From: Uruburuella suis
GTDB lineage: Bacteria > Pseudomonadota > Gammaproteobacteria > Burkholderiales > Neisseriaceae
Assembly: GCF_004341385.1 (NCBI RefSeq)
Contig: NZ_SLXE01000010.1
Span: 17,064-81,063 of the forward strand
Reading direction: 5' to 3'
DNA: 64,000 nucleotides
Positions 1-7,795 of this stretch are shown one piece after another. Positions within the stretch are counted from its first letter, which is position 1. Every line of letters begins with the position of its first letter. Position numbers and translations under genes: made by a program. The notes under the pieces were generated by a model that saw only the letters and a program-made list of their open reading frames with translations, was not told where the DNA came from and ran no database searches.

Positions 1-1121
1 GCGCGCTCGGCGGCGGGAATGCCCGGGCCGTTGTCTTCGATTTCAATCGTGATGCTGCCGGCCTGCTGTGCAGCACGCAAATCGATGCGGCCGCCGGGCG
101 GGGTGTATTGAATGGCGTTGTCGGTCAGCGTGTTGACCAATAATTGGATGTCTGCCTCATGGGCGTGCAAAACAATATCTTGGCTGCCGTCGATGCCTAA
201 GTCGATGTTTTTGGCTTCGGCCAAGGGCAGTAAATCTTGAATGGTGTGTCGGTAAAGGGTGTGCAGCGAAAGGGTTTGCTTATCTTGCCCGCTGGGATTT
301 TGCACTTTGGCCAGCGCCAATAATTGCGCCAACAGCTTGCGGCTGCGCAAAATGCCTTGGCTGAGAATATGCAGGCGCTCGGCGGCTGCGGCCGGCATGT
401 CGGTTTGCGCCAGCCGCTCGGCTTGCAGCGATAGGGCGGTGAGCGGTGAGCGCAGCTCATGAGCGGCATCGGCGATAAAGCGCTGCTGCTGCTGCATGTG
501 TTCGTTGATGCGGCCGAGCAGGCGGTTGATGGCGGTAACAAAGCCATACACTTCACGCGGCAGCCGGGCTTCGGGCAAGGGCGTGAGGTCGCTGCTGGGG
601 CGGTGCTCCAGCGTTTCGGATAATTGCCGCATCGGCCTGAGCATGTGGCGTATGGTGAAGATGCTCAGCAGGGTCAGCACGGGAAGCAGTAGCAATAATG
701 GTGCCACAGCATGCCAGGCGCTGTTGTATGCGGCTTCATCGCGAAATTCGGTTTCCTGTATGAAGGCGAGCCGCTGCCCTTGCGGGTAGGTTTTAACATA
801 AACCCGATAGCGGTCGCCATCGTGGCTGATGGTGTGCAGGCCGTCTGAGAGGCGGGCGGGCAGGGCATAGTGCTGTGGGGCGCTGCTCTCGAGCGGCTGA
901 ATGTGGATGCGCACATCGCTGTCGGTGTTGTCGGCGCGCGGCGGCAGGGCGGCAGGGTTGATGAGCGCGGCGGTTTGTTGCAGCATTTGGTCTTGCAGGT
1001 CGTTGGCTTCGCGATACATCGAGATAAACGACAAAATGCCGGCCGCAGCCGCTGCCAGCAGCACGGCGGCGCTCAGCCACAGCGACAGGTTTAATTGCAT
1101 GGAAGCGGCGGGGCGGCTCAT
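1..1121 (-). CDS. Sensor histidine kinase, 3' end outside window
   Basis: Membrane sensor kinase of a two-component system. About 373 codons are visible from the ATG at 1121; the C-terminal end of the ATPase domain runs off the left edge. It has an N-terminal membrane segment (about residues 13-35), a short periplasmic loop, and a second membrane segment (about 130-155). The H-box AAHELRSPL follows, then the N-box (DNAIQYTPPGG) and G1 box (EDNGPGIP). The start overlaps the stop of the response regulator gene as ATGA, so the two are translationally coupled. The layout resembles the QseC/PmrB/TctE group; the signal it senses cannot be read from sequence. Confidence 0.93.
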   Translation of the reverse strand, partial: MSRPAASMQLNLSLWLSAAVLLAAAAAGILSFISMYREANDLQDQMLQQTAALINPAALPPRADNTDSDVRIHIQPLESSAPQHYALPARLSDGLHTISHDGDRYRVYVKTYPQGQRLAFIQETEFRDEAAYNSAWHAVAPLLLLLPVLTLLSIFTIRHMLRPMRQLSETLEHRPSSDLTPLPEARLPREVYGFVTAINRLLGRINEHMQQQQRFIADAAHELRSPLTALSLQAERLAQTDMPAAAAERLHILSQGILRSRKLLAQLLALAKVQNPSGQDKQTLSLHTLYRHTIQDLLPLAEAKNIDLGIDGSQDIVLHAHEADIQLLVNTLTDNAIQYTPPGGRIDLRAAQQAGSITIEIEDNGPGIPAAER

Positions 1122-1798
1122 GGTGTGCTTTCACCGGCTTTGGGCACCATCCAGCCGACGCCGCGAATGTTTTTGATGCTGTCGGCACCGAGCTTTTTGC
1201 GCAAGGAATGAATCAGATAATCAATGGCGCTGCTTTCCACTTCTTCACCCCAGCCATACACTTTGTCTTCCAGCTCGGCGCGCGACAAAATAATGCCCGG
1301 ACGCAGCATCAGCGCTTGCAGAATGGAAAATTCACGGCCGGATAAAATCAGGGTTTCGTTGTGGGCGTAGCGAAAAACGGTGTAGTTTGCGGGATCGAGC
1401 GACAAGATGCCGTTGTCGAGCAGCGGTGAGGCGCAATGGTTGTGGCGGCGCAAAACCGCACGCATGCGCGCCAATAATTCGGCCATGTCGAAAGGCTTGA
1501 TGATGTAGTCGTCTGCGCCGCCGTCGAGGCCGCTCAGGCGGCTGTGGATATCGTCGCGGGCGGTGACAATCAACACCGGCACAGGCTTGCCGCTGTTGCG
1601 GATTTCGGCCAACACGGCCAAGCCGTCTTTTTGCGGCAAGCCCAAATCCAGCAGCACCAAATCGTAAGCCTGTGCGGCCAAGGCATCGAGCGCGGTGCGG
1701 CCGTTTTTCACCCAATCTGCCGCATAGCGGGCATCTTTCAGGCCGGCGGCAAGGGCTTCGCCTATCATGTTGTCGTCTTCTACCAGTAATACGCGCAT
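1118..1798 (-). CDS. OmpR/PhoB-type response regulator
   Basis: Two-component response regulator of 226 residues. It has a receiver domain (about 1-115) with acidic pair E8-D9-D10, phospho-acceptor D51 in LVLLDLGLP, and K in the IIKPF motif. A winged-helix DNA-binding domain (about 125-220) follows. The ATG at 1798 is chosen because it begins the receiver domain directly (MRVLLVEDD); an in-frame extension to 1927 would run through a DUS and has no homologous look. It is followed by its kinase with a 4-base overlap. It most resembles QseB/PmrA-type regulators. The PepSY gene lies just upstream on the same strand and may belong to the same regulon. Confidence 0.95.
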   Translation of the reverse strand: MRVLLVEDDNMIGEALAAGLKDARYAADWVKNGRTALDALAAQAYDLVLLDLGLPQKDGLAVLAEIRNSGKPVPVLIVTARDDIHSRLSGLDGGADDYIIKPFDMAELLARMRAVLRRHNHCASPLLDNGILSLDPANYTVFRYAHNETLILSGREFSILQALMLRPGIILSRAELEDKVYGWGEEVESSAIDYLIHSLRKKLGADSIKNIRGVGWMVPKAGESTP

Positions 1799-1954
1799 GG
1801 GGAAATCCTGTATCAGAGGCCGTCTGAAAGCTTTGCAGGCAAAGGTGCTTTCAATCAATAATCGCAATAATCGGCAAAGGGGCAGGCAAAAAAATGCCGG
1901 CAGCAAAGTGCACTTTTGCTGCATCAAGCCCAGTATGCCTGCTCTGCCGCCAAA

Positions 1955-1977
1955 CCGCCAGCCGGATGGGCTGGCGG
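1955..1977 (-). terminator. Hairpin between PepSY gene and response regulator
   Basis: Perfect 9-bp stem CCGCCAGCC/GGCTGGCGG with a 5-nt loop, 11 bases after the PepSY stop. There is no long U-run, so it is more likely an attenuator or mRNA-stabilising hairpin than a strong terminator. Confidence 0.5.
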
Positions 1978-1988
1978 TGCGGTGTGTA

Positions 1989-2534
1989 TCAATCGGGGTG
2001 ATCGACTTTTGAGGAAATCACCTGGCCGTTGTCGGCGTTGACTTTGACATCGTGTTTGGTGCCGTTGGCTGCCAATACCTCGACATCGTAAACAACGCTG
2101 CCTTTTTCATGCTCTAAATCGGCTTCGATGGCTTTGCCGCCCACTTTGGCTTCGGCCGCAGCGATGGCTTGCTGCAAGGAAATCTTGGCTTGGGGCGGCG
2201 CATCTTTTTCGGTTTTGGTTTTGCTGTTTAACACTTGGCCGCTTTGTGCGTCGATTTCCAATTTGTGCTCTTGGTTGCCTTGGCGGGTTTCCACTTTATA
2301 GTAAGTCGCTCCGTTTTTGTGTTTCAAATCTATGCCGGTGGCTTTGCCGCCTGCTTTGGCTTCGGCTGCGGCAATGGCTTGCGCCGGTGAGATTTTGGCT
2401 TGTGCCACGGCAAGGGCGGCGCGGCCGGCTTCCGAGGATGTATCGCTGCCGGTGGCGGCAAGGGCGGCACCGCCTGTGGCGGCCAATACGAAAGCGGCGA
2501 TGATGGCGGTAACGGTGTGGTTGCGGGTTTTCAT
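1989..2534 (-). CDS. Periplasmic protein with two PepSY domains
   Basis: Exported protein of 181 residues. A signal peptide (about 1-27, ending AALA) precedes two tandem PepSY repeats (about 45-105 and 115-178). Each repeat starts with KIS-QAIAAAEAK-GGKA and ends in a strand with NGQV or SGQV. PepSY domains are usually found in secreted protease inhibitors and in small periplasmic partners of sensor kinases. Lying directly upstream of a response regulator/kinase pair on the same strand, it is a candidate accessory or target of that system; this is inference. Two near-identical halves suggest an internal duplication. Confidence 0.85.
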   Translation of the reverse strand: MKTRNHTVTAIIAAFVLAATGGAALAATGSDTSSEAGRAALAVAQAKISPAQAIAAAEAKAGGKATGIDLKHKNGATYYKVETRQGNQEHKLEIDAQSGQVLNSKTKTEKDAPPQAKISLQQAIAAAEAKVGGKAIEADLEHEKGSVVYDVEVLAANGTKHDVKVNADNGQVISSKVDHPD

Positions 2535-2680
2535 GGTGTGTCTCCAGGTTTGGGTTGCGGTCGGAGCAGCTTGGTGAGGCGCTGCCTGATGCCTTGCATT
2601 GTAGGCGGCCAGATTTAGGTATGATTTAGCAGAGATTGAAATTATGTAAAGAATAGGGCGCTGCGTATTGAATTAAATGG

Positions 2681-2750
2681 TTATACCCGTTCAAAAAAAT
2701 GACCTTACTGTGTTGTGCCGCCCTGTAAGCTTATTTTGAATGGGTATTAA
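2681..2750. repeat. Short MITE-like repeat, family B (TATACCCATTC ends)
   Basis: About 70 bp with imperfect inverted ends: TATACCCGTTCAAAAAAATG on the left, and the complement of AATACCCATTCAAAATAAGC on the right. Other members or fragments lie near 15.5 kb, 15.8 kb, 42.9 kb and 47.5 kb. No coding capacity. Confidence 0.6.
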
Positions 2751-2790
2751 ACACGGGGCCGTCTGAAAGGTTTCAGACGGCCCCGTGTTT
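2749..2790 (-). terminator. Inverted-DUS terminator after ppk2
   Basis: Two oppositely oriented GGCCGTCTGAAA sequences form a 20-bp stem with a 2-nt loop, ending in GTGTTT. It lies 34 bases past the ppk2 stop. Confidence 0.85.
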
Positions 2791-2823
2791 AAGCATCAAT
2801 ATGCCTTATTCATTGCTGAAACA

Positions 2824-3642
2824 TCAATCTGCTTTGCCGTAACGGTCTTCCACATAATGATAAACGCGGCGCGGCACGGTGTAGCCGTTTGGCTTTTGCC
2901 GCGCCGGGAAATCCACTTTGGGCAGCGCCAGATGCTCGTAGGGAATATAGGAAAGCAAATGGGCGATGATATTGAGGCGTGCTTTTTTCTTGTCGTTGGA
3001 ATCCACCACAAACCAAGGCGCCCAAGCCGTGTCGGATGCTTGCAGCATGGCATCGCGGGCGCGTGAGTAATCATACCAGCGGTGGTAAGATTCCAAATCC
3101 ATCGGCGAGAGCTTCCACACTTTGCGCCCGTCGCTGATGCGCCCTTTGAGGCGGCGCTCCTGCTCTTCCATGTCCACTTCCAACCAGTATTTCAACAAGA
3201 TAATGTCGTTTTCCACCAAGGCTTTTTCCAAAAACGGCACCGTGTCTAAAAATTTTTTCGCCTCTTCTTCGGTGCAAAAACCCATCACCCGCTCCACGCC
3301 GGCGCGGTTATACCAGCTGCGGTCGAAAATTACGATTTCGCCGGCGGCGGGCAGCTTTGAGAAATAACGTTGCAGATAAAGCTGGCTTTTTTCACGCTCG
3401 GTGGGTGCCGGCAGCGCTTCCACTCGGAATATGCGCGGATTGGTGCGCTCGGTGATGGCTTTGATCACGCCGCCTTTGCCTGCGCCGTCGCGGCCTTCGA
3501 AAATAATGCAGACTTTCATGCCTTTTTCCACCACCCAGCGCTGCAAGGCCACCAATTCGGCCTGCAAATGTTTCAGCTCGCGGAAATAGGTTTTCTTGCT
3601 GATGCGCTCGGCGGGGGTGTTACGGGTTTGGGTGATGTCCAT
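2824..3642 (-). CDS. ppk2: Polyphosphate kinase 2 family protein
   Basis: Uses inorganic polyphosphate as a phosphate donor to nucleotides, or the reverse. The 272-residue protein has the PPK2 core: Walker A GRDGAGKGG (about 49-57), Walker B with the following lid FDRSWYNRAGVE (about 110-121), and the lid arginines in ERRLKGRISDGRK. Length is typical of single-domain class I PPK2. The ATG at 3642 is preceded by AAAGGAGAAC. It stands alone, with its own inverted-DUS terminator. Whether ADP or GDP is preferred cannot be decided by eye. Confidence 0.93.
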   Translation of the reverse strand: MDITQTRNTPAERISKKTYFRELKHLQAELVALQRWVVEKGMKVCIIFEGRDGAGKGGVIKAITERTNPRIFRVEALPAPTEREKSQLYLQRYFSKLPAAGEIVIFDRSWYNRAGVERVMGFCTEEEAKKFLDTVPFLEKALVENDIILLKYWLEVDMEEQERRLKGRISDGRKVWKLSPMDLESYHRWYDYSRARDAMLQASDTAWAPWFVVDSNDKKKARLNIIAHLLSYIPYEHLALPKVDFPARQKPNGYTVPRRVYHYVEDRYGKAD

Positions 3643-3660
3643 GATGTTCTCCTTTTTTAC

Positions 3661-3812
3661 TTAGAGTGGAATGCATAAAAAAGTGACACAACAGGTAGGT
3701 TGGGTTGAAAACCCAACAAGCCCACAGGCCGTCTGAAACGTTGGGTTTGACAAGCCAACTTACTCCATTATAGTGCGTAGTTTTGTATCACTTTTTCTTA
3801 CATTCCACTATA
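3661..3812. repeat. MITE-like repeat, family A (TATAGTGGAATG ends), carries a DUS
   Basis: A 152-bp unit between fdhE and ppk2. The ends are inverted: left TTAGAGTGGAATGCATAAAA, right the complement of TATAGTGGAATGTAAGAAAA, each continuing into AAAGTGAYACAA. The centre has AACCCAACA...GTTGGGTTTG and a full DUS. Related copies are at about 6.0 kb and 15.5 kb. Confidence 0.75.
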
Positions 3813-3907
3813 TCGTTCAACGGGTTTGACTGCCGGCAGGGCGCGGCCTGATGATGACAGCTTAACCAACATTGCGCCGCAAGCCAAGGCCGCTCGACTT
3901 ATAAAAG

Positions 3908-3947
3908 CCAAGGCCGTCTGAAAAGAAAAGCTTTCAGACGGCCTTGG
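3908..3947 (-). terminator. Inverted-DUS terminator after fdhE
   Basis: CCAAGGCCGTCTGAAA pairs with TTTCAGACGGCCTTGG around a short loop, 20 bases past the fdhE stop. Confidence 0.85.
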
Positions 3948-3966
3948 TTTGCAGTGCATCGTTTGT

Positions 3967-4878
3967 TTATTCTGTCAGCAGCAAAAACGGATTATGCCCC
4001 GCGCGCGCATAGCCTGCTTCACCCACCAAAATATCCAGCGCCAATGAGGCCAAATCATCGGCCACGGGGTCGGCATATTGCTGCTTATCGAGGCGGTAGA
4101 GCTTGCGGTAGCTGCGGCACACTTCGCAGCTTTCGGCTTTGGCAGCCAGCAAAGGCGCGGTTTGGGCGGGGCTGGCATCGGTTTCCAGCTCTTGTATGCC
4201 CACGCCGCTGCTGTCGCCGCAAGTGGGGCATTTGGCGCGTAAGACATTCCAGCGGCTGTTGCAATGCGGGCAATGCATATAGCGGAAACCGGCGGTGTCG
4301 CCTTTGGCCAGCACCACGCTGCCTACGGCTTCGGTGCCGCAGCAAGGGCAATGTGTGCGCTCTTGCACCGGCGGCACCGCGTCTTCAATCAGCTGCGCCG
4401 CCCATGCCGTCCAGATAATTTGCAGCGCTGCCTGCACCCACACCACGGCCGTTTGCTCTTCAGGCGCGCTGTTGCCGGTGAGCACGCGCGAGGCCAGCGC
4501 TTCGGCGGCTTCGCGCGGCAAGGCGGCCAGCGTGTTTAATTCAGCCTGCACGTTTGCGGGCGCCTGTGTGCCGATTTCGGCCAATAAGTCGGTCAACACC
4601 GGGTAAAAATCGACGGGCACATCGCCCAATGCGGCTTCCGGCAGCACGGTGCGCCCCTGATGCGTGGGCGGGAGGGCAAACGCATGTTTGGCTGCTACGG
4701 CCTGCTGCGCCGCCGCGAGCTTGCCCAACAAAGCGAGATAGTCGCGCCATTGGCTGCCCTCGGCTTCGGCCAATTCTTGAAAGCGCACGCTGCGCTGTGC
4801 AAACACATCGGCAGCGGGCGCCAGCCAAAACGGGGTGTGAAACAGGCCTTTTTCAATCGGTTTGATGGGAGTGGTCAT
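3967..4878 (-). CDS. fdhE: Formate dehydrogenase accessory protein FdhE
   Basis: Cytoplasmic assembly factor for respiratory formate dehydrogenase. The 303-residue protein has the family's rubredoxin-like zinc-binding pairs: CPCC (about 177), CPHC (about 202), CPTC (about 215) and CEVC (about 247). The N-terminal part is helical. It lies downstream of fdhD and the fdn structural genes on the same strand, as expected for a maturation gene. FdhE is known to bind the catalytic subunit before Tat export. No defect is visible here, unlike in the catalytic subunit gene. Confidence 0.95.
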   Translation of the reverse strand: MTTPIKPIEKGLFHTPFWLAPAADVFAQRSVRFQELAEAEGSQWRDYLALLGKLAAAQQAVAAKHAFALPPTHQGRTVLPEAALGDVPVDFYPVLTDLLAEIGTQAPANVQAELNTLAALPREAAEALASRVLTGNSAPEEQTAVVWVQAALQIIWTAWAAQLIEDAVPPVQERTHCPCCGTEAVGSVVLAKGDTAGFRYMHCPHCNSRWNVLRAKCPTCGDSSGVGIQELETDASPAQTAPLLAAKAESCEVCRSYRKLYRLDKQQYADPVADDLASLALDILVGEAGYARAGHNPFLLLTE

Positions 4879-5037
4879 GATTTCTTTCTGTGAATAAAAC
4901 GGGGCTTGAGGCCGTCTGAAACCTATTCAAACAAGCAAGCAAAATTGTGGGCACGCTGAGCGGGTTGTCCTTATACGGCCCAATTCAATAGGCAGCCAAG
5001 CAATCCAACCGCTTTAAGCTTTACTTTAAATTAAAAA

Positions 5038-5835
5038 CTATGCAGCAATAAACTGCGGATGGCTATACACGCCGAATTGCTGCGGCCGGGCAAAACCCGC
5101 CAAGGTGATGCCGGCCGCTTCGGCCATGCGCACGGCCAGTGCAGTGGGCGCAGACACGGCCACCACGCAACCGATGCCGAGCATGGCCGCTTTGGCCACC
5201 ATTTCATAGCTGGCGCGGCTGGAAATTAACACAAAGCCTTGCTGCCAATCGATTTGCCCGCGCGCACCGAAGCCCAGCAGCTTGTCGAGCGCATTGTGGC
5301 GGCCGATGTCTTCAAACGCATGGCGGATAATGCCTTGCTCCACCCAAGCCGCGCCGTGTGCGGCGCCGGTTTGGCTGCGCAAATGCTGGTGCTTGTGCAG
5401 ATCGGCTAGAGCCGTTTGAATATCGGCTGCCTGAATAACGCTGCCGCGCATCACCTTGGGCAAAGCGGTTTGCACGGCGGCGAGGCTGTCGATGCCGCAC
5501 AGCCCGCAGCCGCTGCGCCCGCTCATGCTGCGGCGGCGCGCTTTCAAAGCTTGAAAGCGCTCGGAAGCAATTTCCAAATGCACTTCGATGCCGTTGCAGC
5601 CTTGTTGCACTTCGATATCGTAAGCTTCGCGTGCTTGCTGCAAAATGCCTTCGCTCAGGCTGAAGCCCAATGCCAGCTCAGGTAAATCGGCGGGTGTGGC
5701 CATCAGCACCACATGGGCGATGCCGTTATACACCAGCGCCACCGGCGCTTCTTCGGCCAGCATATCGTCGGCTTCGCGAATGCCGCCGCCATTGATACGG
5801 TGCAGATGGTGCGGAGTGAAGATTTCTGTGTTCAT
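5038..5835 (-). CDS. fdhD: Formate dehydrogenase sulfurtransferase FdhD
   Basis: Transfers sulfur from a cysteine desulfurase to the molybdenum cofactor of formate dehydrogenase, a step essential for activity. The protein has 265 residues from the ATG at 5835. The conserved CGLCG loop (SGRSGCGLCGID) carries the two catalytic cysteines, and the C-terminal region SRASYEMVAKAAMLGI matches the family. A longer frame to 5901 would read through a DUS and is not preferred. It is separated from fdnI by 375 bases with a terminator and a repeat, so it probably has its own promoter. Confidence 0.95.
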   Translation of the reverse strand: MNTEIFTPHHLHRINGGGIREADDMLAEEAPVALVYNGIAHVVLMATPADLPELALGFSLSEGILQQAREAYDIEVQQGCNGIEVHLEIASERFQALKARRRSMSGRSGCGLCGIDSLAAVQTALPKVMRGSVIQAADIQTALADLHKHQHLRSQTGAAHGAAWVEQGIIRHAFEDIGRHNALDKLLGFGARGQIDWQQGFVLISSRASYEMVAKAAMLGIGCVVAVSAPTALAVRMAEAAGITLAGFARPQQFGVYSHPQFIAA

Positions 5836-6006
5836 GAAACGTTTGTATTCAGACGGCCTGAAACGGCCATGCTTAAAATAAGATAATGCAAAATCAAACA
5901 AATAGTTAAATTGTTAAATTACTGCTTATCCGCGTTTTAGATGATAAGCTCAGGTGCATGCGCATGCTTACACTCCGCTAGCCCTACCGGCGGTTTTGCC
6001 GGTATT

Positions 6007-6100
6007 TTATAGGTGAATGCAAGAAAAAGTGATACAAAACGACGCACCACAACGAGGTAGGCTGGGTTGTCAAACCCAACGTTTCAGACGGCCTAATCTA
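6007..6100. repeat. Partial family A repeat
   Basis: One end (ATAGGTGAATGCAAGAAAAA, then AGTGATACAAAACGACGCAC) and the internal AACCCAACGTTTCAGACGGCC match the 3.7-kb copy. The other end is not recognisable, so this is a truncated member. Confidence 0.55.
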
Positions 6101-6155
6101 TAGAAATCAAGCGATGGGCTGGTCGGGAAAAACACCTGGAAAAAAAGCAACCCAA

Positions 6156-6183
6156 AGGCCGTCTGAAAGGTTTCAGACGGCCT
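6156..6183 (-). terminator. Inverted-DUS terminator after fdnI
   Basis: AGGCCGTCTGAAA-GG-TTTCAGACGGCCT stem, 28 bases past the fdnI stop. Confidence 0.8.
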
Positions 6184-6210
6184 CATATCATTATTGCCTG
6201 CGCTCGCACA

Positions 6211-6864
6211 TCACGATGATTTATTGCCTTTTTCACGTTCGGCTTCGGCATTTTTCGCCATCATTTCGCGATACCAGCGCGGGTGGTGTTTTTTCGCCCA
6301 GTTTTGCGTGACCACACCTTCCACCATGGCGCGGATGGTGCCTTTCACCCAAAACGCCGCATACACATGCACGATGATGCCGGCAATCAGAATCAGCGCG
6401 GCCCAAGCGTGAAACAGCAAGGCCAGGCGGATTACGGGAATCGGGAACATCTCGGCAAAATAAGGCCGCCAAGCGATAAAGCCGGTGCACAGCAGCACCG
6501 CCATGCAGGCGGTCATCAGCCAAAACATGCCTTTTTGGCCGCCATTATACTTGCCTATATCGCCGGTTTCGTGGCCTTTGAGCACGGTTTTCACCGATTT
6601 CATCCATTTGATGTCTTCTTTATCGATGAAATTGTATTTCCAATAGCGGAAAAACTGCACCGTAAAGCCGATAAACATCACCACGCCCACAAAGGGATGG
6701 ATGATGCGCGCCAGCTGCGGCGTGCCAAACACGCCGGTGAGCCAGAAAAAGGCCGGATAGAAAAACGCCAGGCCGGAAATGGCCAGCAACATAAAACACA
6801 CCGCCACAATCCAGTGGTTGATGCGCTCGCTGCGCTTATAGCGCTGAATCAGTTTTTCTTTCAT
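6211..6864 (-). CDS. fdnI: Formate dehydrogenase cytochrome b556 (gamma) subunit
   Basis: Membrane anchor that takes electrons from the FeS subunit to quinone through two haems b. The 217-residue protein has four predicted membrane segments and histidines in the expected places: RINHW early in the protein, HPFVGVVMF, and LFHAWAALILIAGIIVHVYAAFW near the end. The start overlaps the fdnH stop by one base (TAATG), showing coupling. The charged C-terminal tail is cytoplasmic. Confidence 0.94.
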   Translation of the reverse strand: MKEKLIQRYKRSERINHWIVAVCFMLLAISGLAFFYPAFFWLTGVFGTPQLARIIHPFVGVVMFIGFTVQFFRYWKYNFIDKEDIKWMKSVKTVLKGHETGDIGKYNGGQKGMFWLMTACMAVLLCTGFIAWRPYFAEMFPIPVIRLALLFHAWAALILIAGIIVHVYAAFWVKGTIRAMVEGVVTQNWAKKHHPRWYREMMAKNAEAEREKGNKSS

Positions 6865-7784
6865 TATGCGTCCTCCTCACCCTTCAGGTTTTTGCCGTCC
6901 AAACCGATTACTTCAGGCTCATCTTCTTCCGGTTCGGCCGTGCTGGGGCCTACGGTGATGTAATGGAAGAAGCCGGTGAGCGTGGCCGCGGCAATGCCGA
7001 TGGTGGCCAACGGCTTCAAAAAGCCTTTCCACAGCTTCACCGTGGGGCTGATGCTGGGGTTTTCCGGCAAGCCGTGATAGAGCCCTGGCTTGTCGGCATG
7101 GTGCAGCACATACATCACATGGGTGCCGCCCACGCCTTCGGGGTCGTAAAGGCCGGCTTTTTCATAACCGCGCTGGTTCAAATCGACAATGCGCTCGGCC
7201 GCCACCTGCTTCATGTCTTCCTTGGTGCCGAACTGAATGGCGCCGGTGGGGCAGGTTTTCACACAGGCCGGCTCTTGGCCAACCGCCACGCGGTCGGAGC
7301 ACAGCGTGCATTTATAGGCGCGATGGTCTTTTTTGTCGATGCGCGGCACGTTGAACGGGCAGCCGGAAATGCAATAGCCGCAGCCGATGCAGTTTTCTTC
7401 ATGAAAATCCACGATGCCGTTGTGATATTGGATAATTGCGCCGGGCGAGGGGCAGGCTTTCAGGCAGCCCGGGTCGGCGCAGTGCATGCAGCCGTCTTTG
7501 CGGATCAGCCATTCGAGCTTGCCGTTTTCTTCCACTTCGCTAAAGCGCATCACCGTCCAGCTTTTGGACGTCATGTCCATCGGGTTGTCGTACACGCCGT
7601 GGTTGGTGCCGATTTCGTCGCGGATGTCGTTCCATTCCGAGCAAGCCACCTGGCAGGCTTTGCAGCCGATGCAGGTGGTGACATCGATCAGCTTGGCCAC
7701 TTCCATCGGCTGGCGCACGCCCGGCGGCGGGGTGATGCCGGCGGTGGCGGAGCGGCGTTTGATGTCTAATGATTGCAATGCCAT
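6864..7784 (-). CDS. fdnH: Formate dehydrogenase iron-sulfur (beta) subunit
   Basis: Electron-transfer subunit carrying four 4Fe-4S clusters. The 306-residue protein has four cysteine clusters: CIGCKACQVAC (about 38), CMHCADPGCLKAC (about 98), CIGCGYCISGC (about 131) and CTLCSDR...CVKTC (about 158-178). A single C-terminal membrane helix (about 253-272) anchors it, as in E. coli FdnH. It begins 11 bases after the end of the catalytic subunit gene. Intact. Confidence 0.95.
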   Translation of the reverse strand: MALQSLDIKRRSATAGITPPPGVRQPMEVAKLIDVTTCIGCKACQVACSEWNDIRDEIGTNHGVYDNPMDMTSKSWTVMRFSEVEENGKLEWLIRKDGCMHCADPGCLKACPSPGAIIQYHNGIVDFHEENCIGCGYCISGCPFNVPRIDKKDHRAYKCTLCSDRVAVGQEPACVKTCPTGAIQFGTKEDMKQVAAERIVDLNQRGYEKAGLYDPEGVGGTHVMYVLHHADKPGLYHGLPENPSISPTVKLWKGFLKPLATIGIAAATLTGFFHYITVGPSTAEPEEDEPEVIGLDGKNLKGEEDA

Positions 7785-7795
7785 GTGTGCGCTCC

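Larger units (their letters stand above)
5836..6210. other. Intergenic region fdhD-fdnI
   Basis: No gene seen. It holds a perfect 7-bp stem hairpin at 5985-6004 followed by TTTT on the + strand, one partial family A repeat, and the inverted-DUS terminator of fdnI. AT-rich sequence at 5885-5945 may hold the fdhD promoter, but no clear boxes were identified. Confidence 0.6.
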
